In this document: in pieces, positions 6,755 through 7,171 of the stretch
Layout: the number at the start of each line of letters is the position of its first letter
Position numbering within the stretch: position 1 is the stretch's first letter
Assembly (NCBI GenBank): GCA_041685645.1
Contig: JAWLFI010000135.1
Coordinates: 1-7,171 of the forward strand
Reading direction: 5' to 3'
Length of the DNA stretch: 7,171 nt
Source of the DNA: JAWLFI01 sp041685645
GTDB taxonomy: Bacteria > Bacteroidota > Bacteroidia > Chitinophagales > Saprospiraceae
The notes under the pieces: generated by a model
Database searches by the model: none
What the model saw: only the letters and a program-made list of their open reading frames with translations
What the model was told of the DNA's origin: nothing
Position numbers and translations under genes: made by a program

Positions 6755-6762
6755 GTTTGCAA
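6732..6762 (-). promoter_or_regulatory. promoter candidate for the four-gene minus-strand operon
   Basis: On the minus strand TTG (plus CAA, 6760-6762) is followed after 20 bp by TAACTTAG (plus CTAAGTTA, 6732-6739). This matches the Bacteroidota housekeeping arrangement TTG-N17-23-TAnnTTTG with one mismatch in the -7 box. It lies about 55 bp before the lipoprotein ATG, leaving a leader of roughly 50 nt. An inverted repeat brackets it. Confidence 0.5.
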
Positions 6763-6968
6763 GCCTTTTTACTCCTATAGATGGTTTTCAACCCAACAAC
6801 CGTTGGTGAATTTGTAGAAAAATATGGATTATTTCTTACTCTATGCTCAATATACCGAAATCTTGTGGTGTAAAAAGGGCAAAAATGGTCTCCAAGATAT
6901 AAACGAAAAAGGGGGGTCTATATGTATTTGTGGGGTAATCCTTTACCGAAGCGAAGGAAAAAGCGCAA
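6763..6968. other. intergenic stretch without a recognisable gene
   Basis: AT-rich sequence between the operon promoter and repeat B. It holds a small hairpin CCAAC-AACC-GTTGG near 6794-6807, another (GGTAA/TTACC) at 6934-6947, and a 30-codon plus-strand open stretch (6781-6873) beginning MVFNPTTVGEF with no ribosome-binding site or -7 element. TTTACCGAAG at 6942-6951 recurs inverted at 7147-7156 on the other side of repeat B. I see no supported gene. Confidence 0.45.
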
Positions 6969-7082
6969 GCGTGAGGTGCCCGGAGGGCCTGGTGCCGCCG
7001 AAGGTGGTACGGAGCGAATAGCGAACCCCGGAGGGGACCGACCCCGAGCCGCCAGCTGGCTGGCGAGTGAGGGGGCACGCCC
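6969..7082 (-). repeat. structured GC-rich intergenic repeat, copy B
   Basis: A 114-bp GC-rich block, on the minus strand from GGGCGTGCCCC to CTCACGC. Its ends pair as GCGTG (6969-6973) with CACGC (7076-7080), and alternatively GTGCCC (6976-6981) with GGGCAC (7073-7078). Internal hairpins are GTGCCGCC-GAA-GGTGGTAC (6992-7010, with two G-T wobbles), CCCC-GGA-GGGG (7026-7036) and CGCCAGC-TG-GCTGGCG (7050-7065). The core GGAGCGAATAGC (7011-7022) aligns with GGACCGATAGC of copy A, and both copies are followed on the plus strand by CCAAAAAA. The two copies differ in hairpin sequence, so they are diverged members of one family rather than recent duplicates. Confidence 0.65.
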
Positions 7083-7100
7083 AAAAAAAAGGCCTGGAAT

Positions 7101-7132
7101 AAAAAAGCCCTACAATGATTGATTGCAGGGCT
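7101..7132 (-). terminator. intrinsic terminator of a minus-strand gene to the right
   Basis: Read on the minus strand, AGCCCTGCAAT pairs with ATTGTAGGGCT (11-bp stem with one G-U wobble, loop CAATC; hairpin 7132-7106), and the 3' arm runs directly into a T-run (7106-7101, then ATT). This is a textbook Rho-independent terminator. It lies 8 bp after the probable stop codon of a gene entering from the right edge. Confidence 0.8.
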
Positions 7133-7140
7133 GTAGCGCC

Positions 7141-7170
7141 TCAATCCTTCGGTAAACTCAGGATCTCACT
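7141..7170 (-). CDS. probable C-terminal end of a minus-strand gene (partial)
   Basis: On the minus strand only one frame stays open from the window edge past the first codons. It encodes SEILSLPKD and stops with TGA at 7143-7141. A strong terminator in the same orientation begins 8 bp downstream, which is why I read this as the true end of a gene lying beyond the window. Nine residues are too few to identify a family. Confidence 0.4.
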   Translation of the reverse strand, partial: SEILSLPKD

Positions 7171-7171
7171 C

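Noticed and set aside
6781..6873. 30-codon plus-strand open stretch beginning MVFNPTTVGEFVEKYG
   Set aside because: It looks mildly protein-like but has no ribosome-binding site, -7 element or recognisable family, and it is short enough to be chance.
2498..7082. CRISPR array or direct-repeat array
   Set aside because: There are only two diverged, distant copies with internal dyads; no regularly spaced short repeats occur anywhere in the window.
6836..7144. 102-codon minus-strand and 65-66-codon plus-strand open frames at the right end
   Set aside because: They run through structured repeat B and the terminator; their Pro/Arg/Gly-rich sequence is an effect of GC-rich hairpins.

Overview
The window looks like a chromosomal stretch from the phylum Bacteroidota, most likely a Saprospiraceae/Lewinella-type marine or sludge bacterium. 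This is inferred from three things: TAnnTTTG-type promoter elements, an ECF sigma factor ending in the Bacteroidota-style NTSKWYL helix next to a membrane-anchored beta-barrel protein, and an LVIVD-repeat lipoprotein of the kind common in that group. No database search was possible, so the taxon is an inference from family resemblance.

Layout, left to right. Positions 1-87 hold the possible tail of an upstream plus-strand gene. Two plus-strand metabolic genes follow: hpt (purine salvage, 88-696) and, behind its own -7 promoter element, an ALDH7/antiquitin-type aldehyde dehydrogenase (752-2287) expected to oxidise 2-aminoadipate semialdehyde in lysine degradation. A gap of about 400 bp (2288-2690) separates these from the convergent minus-strand block and contains a 127-bp GC-rich structured repeat (element A).

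The main block is a tight minus-strand operon read from 6676 down to 2691: an LVIVD beta-propeller lipoprotein, a secreted outer-membrane barrel protein with an SH3-like N-terminal domain, an ECF sigma factor, and a one-TM protein with a long Pro/Ser/Thr-rich periplasmic linker and a C-terminal beta-barrel-like domain. The junctions are a 1-bp overlap (TAATG), a 4-bp overlap (TTGA, with a TTG start) and a 4-bp gap, so the four proteins are probably translated together. The last gene sits where an anti-sigma factor usually lies. I infer an envelope-sensing or surface-remodelling module that lacks the classical TonB receptor/FecR pair.

Upstream of the operon are a good promoter candidate (TTG-N20-TAACTTAG) bracketed by a 7-bp inverted repeat, about 200 bp without a convincing gene, and a second structured repeat (element B, 6969-7082). 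A and B share orientation, a core motif and end sequences. Their end pairs differ by a compensated base change (GCGTC/GACGC versus GCGTG/CACGC). The window ends with a strong minus-strand intrinsic terminator and probably the last nine codons of another minus-strand gene.
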